A stretch of DNA of 64,000 nucleotides from Reticulitermes speratus (lineage: Eukaryota; Arthropoda; Insecta; Blattodea; Rhinotermitidae): contig JAJKFL010000005.1 of the NCBI GenBank assembly GCA_021186555.1, forward strand, positions 10,753,178 through 10,817,177, given 5' to 3'. A model generated the notes under the pieces. It was not told where the DNA came from, ran no database searches, and saw only the letters and a list, made by a program, of their open reading frames with translations. Below are positions 63,426-64,000 of this stretch, piece by piece. Positions within the stretch are counted from its first letter, which is position 1, and each line of letters begins with the position of its first letter. A program made the translations under genes and the position numbers.

Positions 63426-64000
63426 TTATTTGTTTGTTTATGTAATTATAAATACCCTACATGCAGCTGATAAATAATAATAATAATAGTCTTTTAAAAC
63501 GTTACCCTTTCGAGTCGTAGGAATGTTACTGTATCAGAATTGGACGTTACACCTACCATCCACGCACGACAGCCAACGAGCTGTTGAAATATGTAGCTGC
63601 ATTGTGTAAATAATGCATTGGTCAAACACGGTCTGTTGTTTACTGCTGTGAAACAGTCCCTTCACCCTTCCTCACTGTGCACCAGCAGTAGGGAAATGGC
63701 TTTACAAATTCAGCCTGGAACTGCTTGTTTTATAGCCAGTACACAGGGGTATTATTTTATCTGACAATTTGCATGTACTCTTCACTCAGACCGTTTCGCG
63801 TGACGGCAGGTAGCACAGCGCTCGCCGCTATTCCAGTTTGCTATGGGCTCGGTCCACGAGTTTTAGTGAAATGTATTGAAGGTTTTTTTCTCACAGTATC
63901 AAACAAGGTGTTGAAAATGTTTTCCTGCGGCTCGCAGTCACGCCTCACGTATAACAAACACGCTGTTTATTGCACGTCAAAGTTCTGCTGGATTTTATAA
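63426..64000. other. No recognised feature
   Basis: The 91-codon frame running off the window end (63725-64000) has no motif. Confidence 0.35.

Overview
This window looks like non-coding chromosomal DNA from an insect, most likely a cockroach or termite (Blattodea). It is AT-rich, and I recognise no host exon, rRNA or functional tRNA gene. Nearly everything identifiable is a mobile element or a relic of one. The Blattodea call is an inference. Several relic peptides (for example the ones reading ALFWDVTRRR, VFWDLIPC and LYGCEAWSL) look like repeat-derived peptides I associate with cockroach transcripts, but I could not run a search.

Layout. 0-6 kb: a tRNA-derived SINE, a decayed IS630/Tc1-type transposase, a degenerate ~100 bp tandem repeat, and 3' pieces of a non-LTR retrotransposon. 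6-10 kb: three foldback elements, one inserted inside another, and a short palindromic MITE. 11.1-14.5 kb: the best preserved gene in the window, an RTE/BovB-type non-LTR retrotransposon on the minus strand with recognisable endonuclease and reverse transcriptase domains, broken by one stop codon and two frameshifts. 15-31 kb: SINEs, more foldback elements (17.3, 23.6, 25.1, 25.6 kb), a well preserved hammerhead-like motif (19.1 kb) and a Helitron-like 3' end (30.69 kb). 31-38 kb: a hairpin MITE, a ~570 bp dispersed repeat, and a 37 bp satellite array with 222 bp higher-order periodicity (35.7-37.1 kb). 38-43.6 kb: a nest of transposons in which a decayed reverse transcriptase, two SINEs, a Harbinger-like MITE, a second MADF-bearing element, a piggyBac-like MITE and a 772 bp foldback element lie in or against each other. 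44.8-64 kb: a trinucleotide low-complexity block, more SINEs, a pogo-type transposase pseudogene, a hAT-type MITE and further retrotransposon 3' ends.

The most interesting object is a family of about ten foldback elements. Each has long inverted arms and a conserved GTGCAT-n-AGTTGGT block near the arm end. Each also has a single-copy tail carrying AAAATGCACGGTGA, or a close variant, on one side only. Nine of the ten are bounded by 12-16 bp direct repeats that look like target-site duplications. The longer members carry a hammerhead-ribozyme-like core (CUGANGA, stem II, GAAAC) in one or both arms, and stems I and II covary between copies. This suggests a retro-transposed, hammerhead-bearing family related to Penelope-like elements or retrozymes, whose copies were made by snap-back synthesis. 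The identification is inference; the repeat anatomy, target duplications and covariation can be read directly from the sequence.
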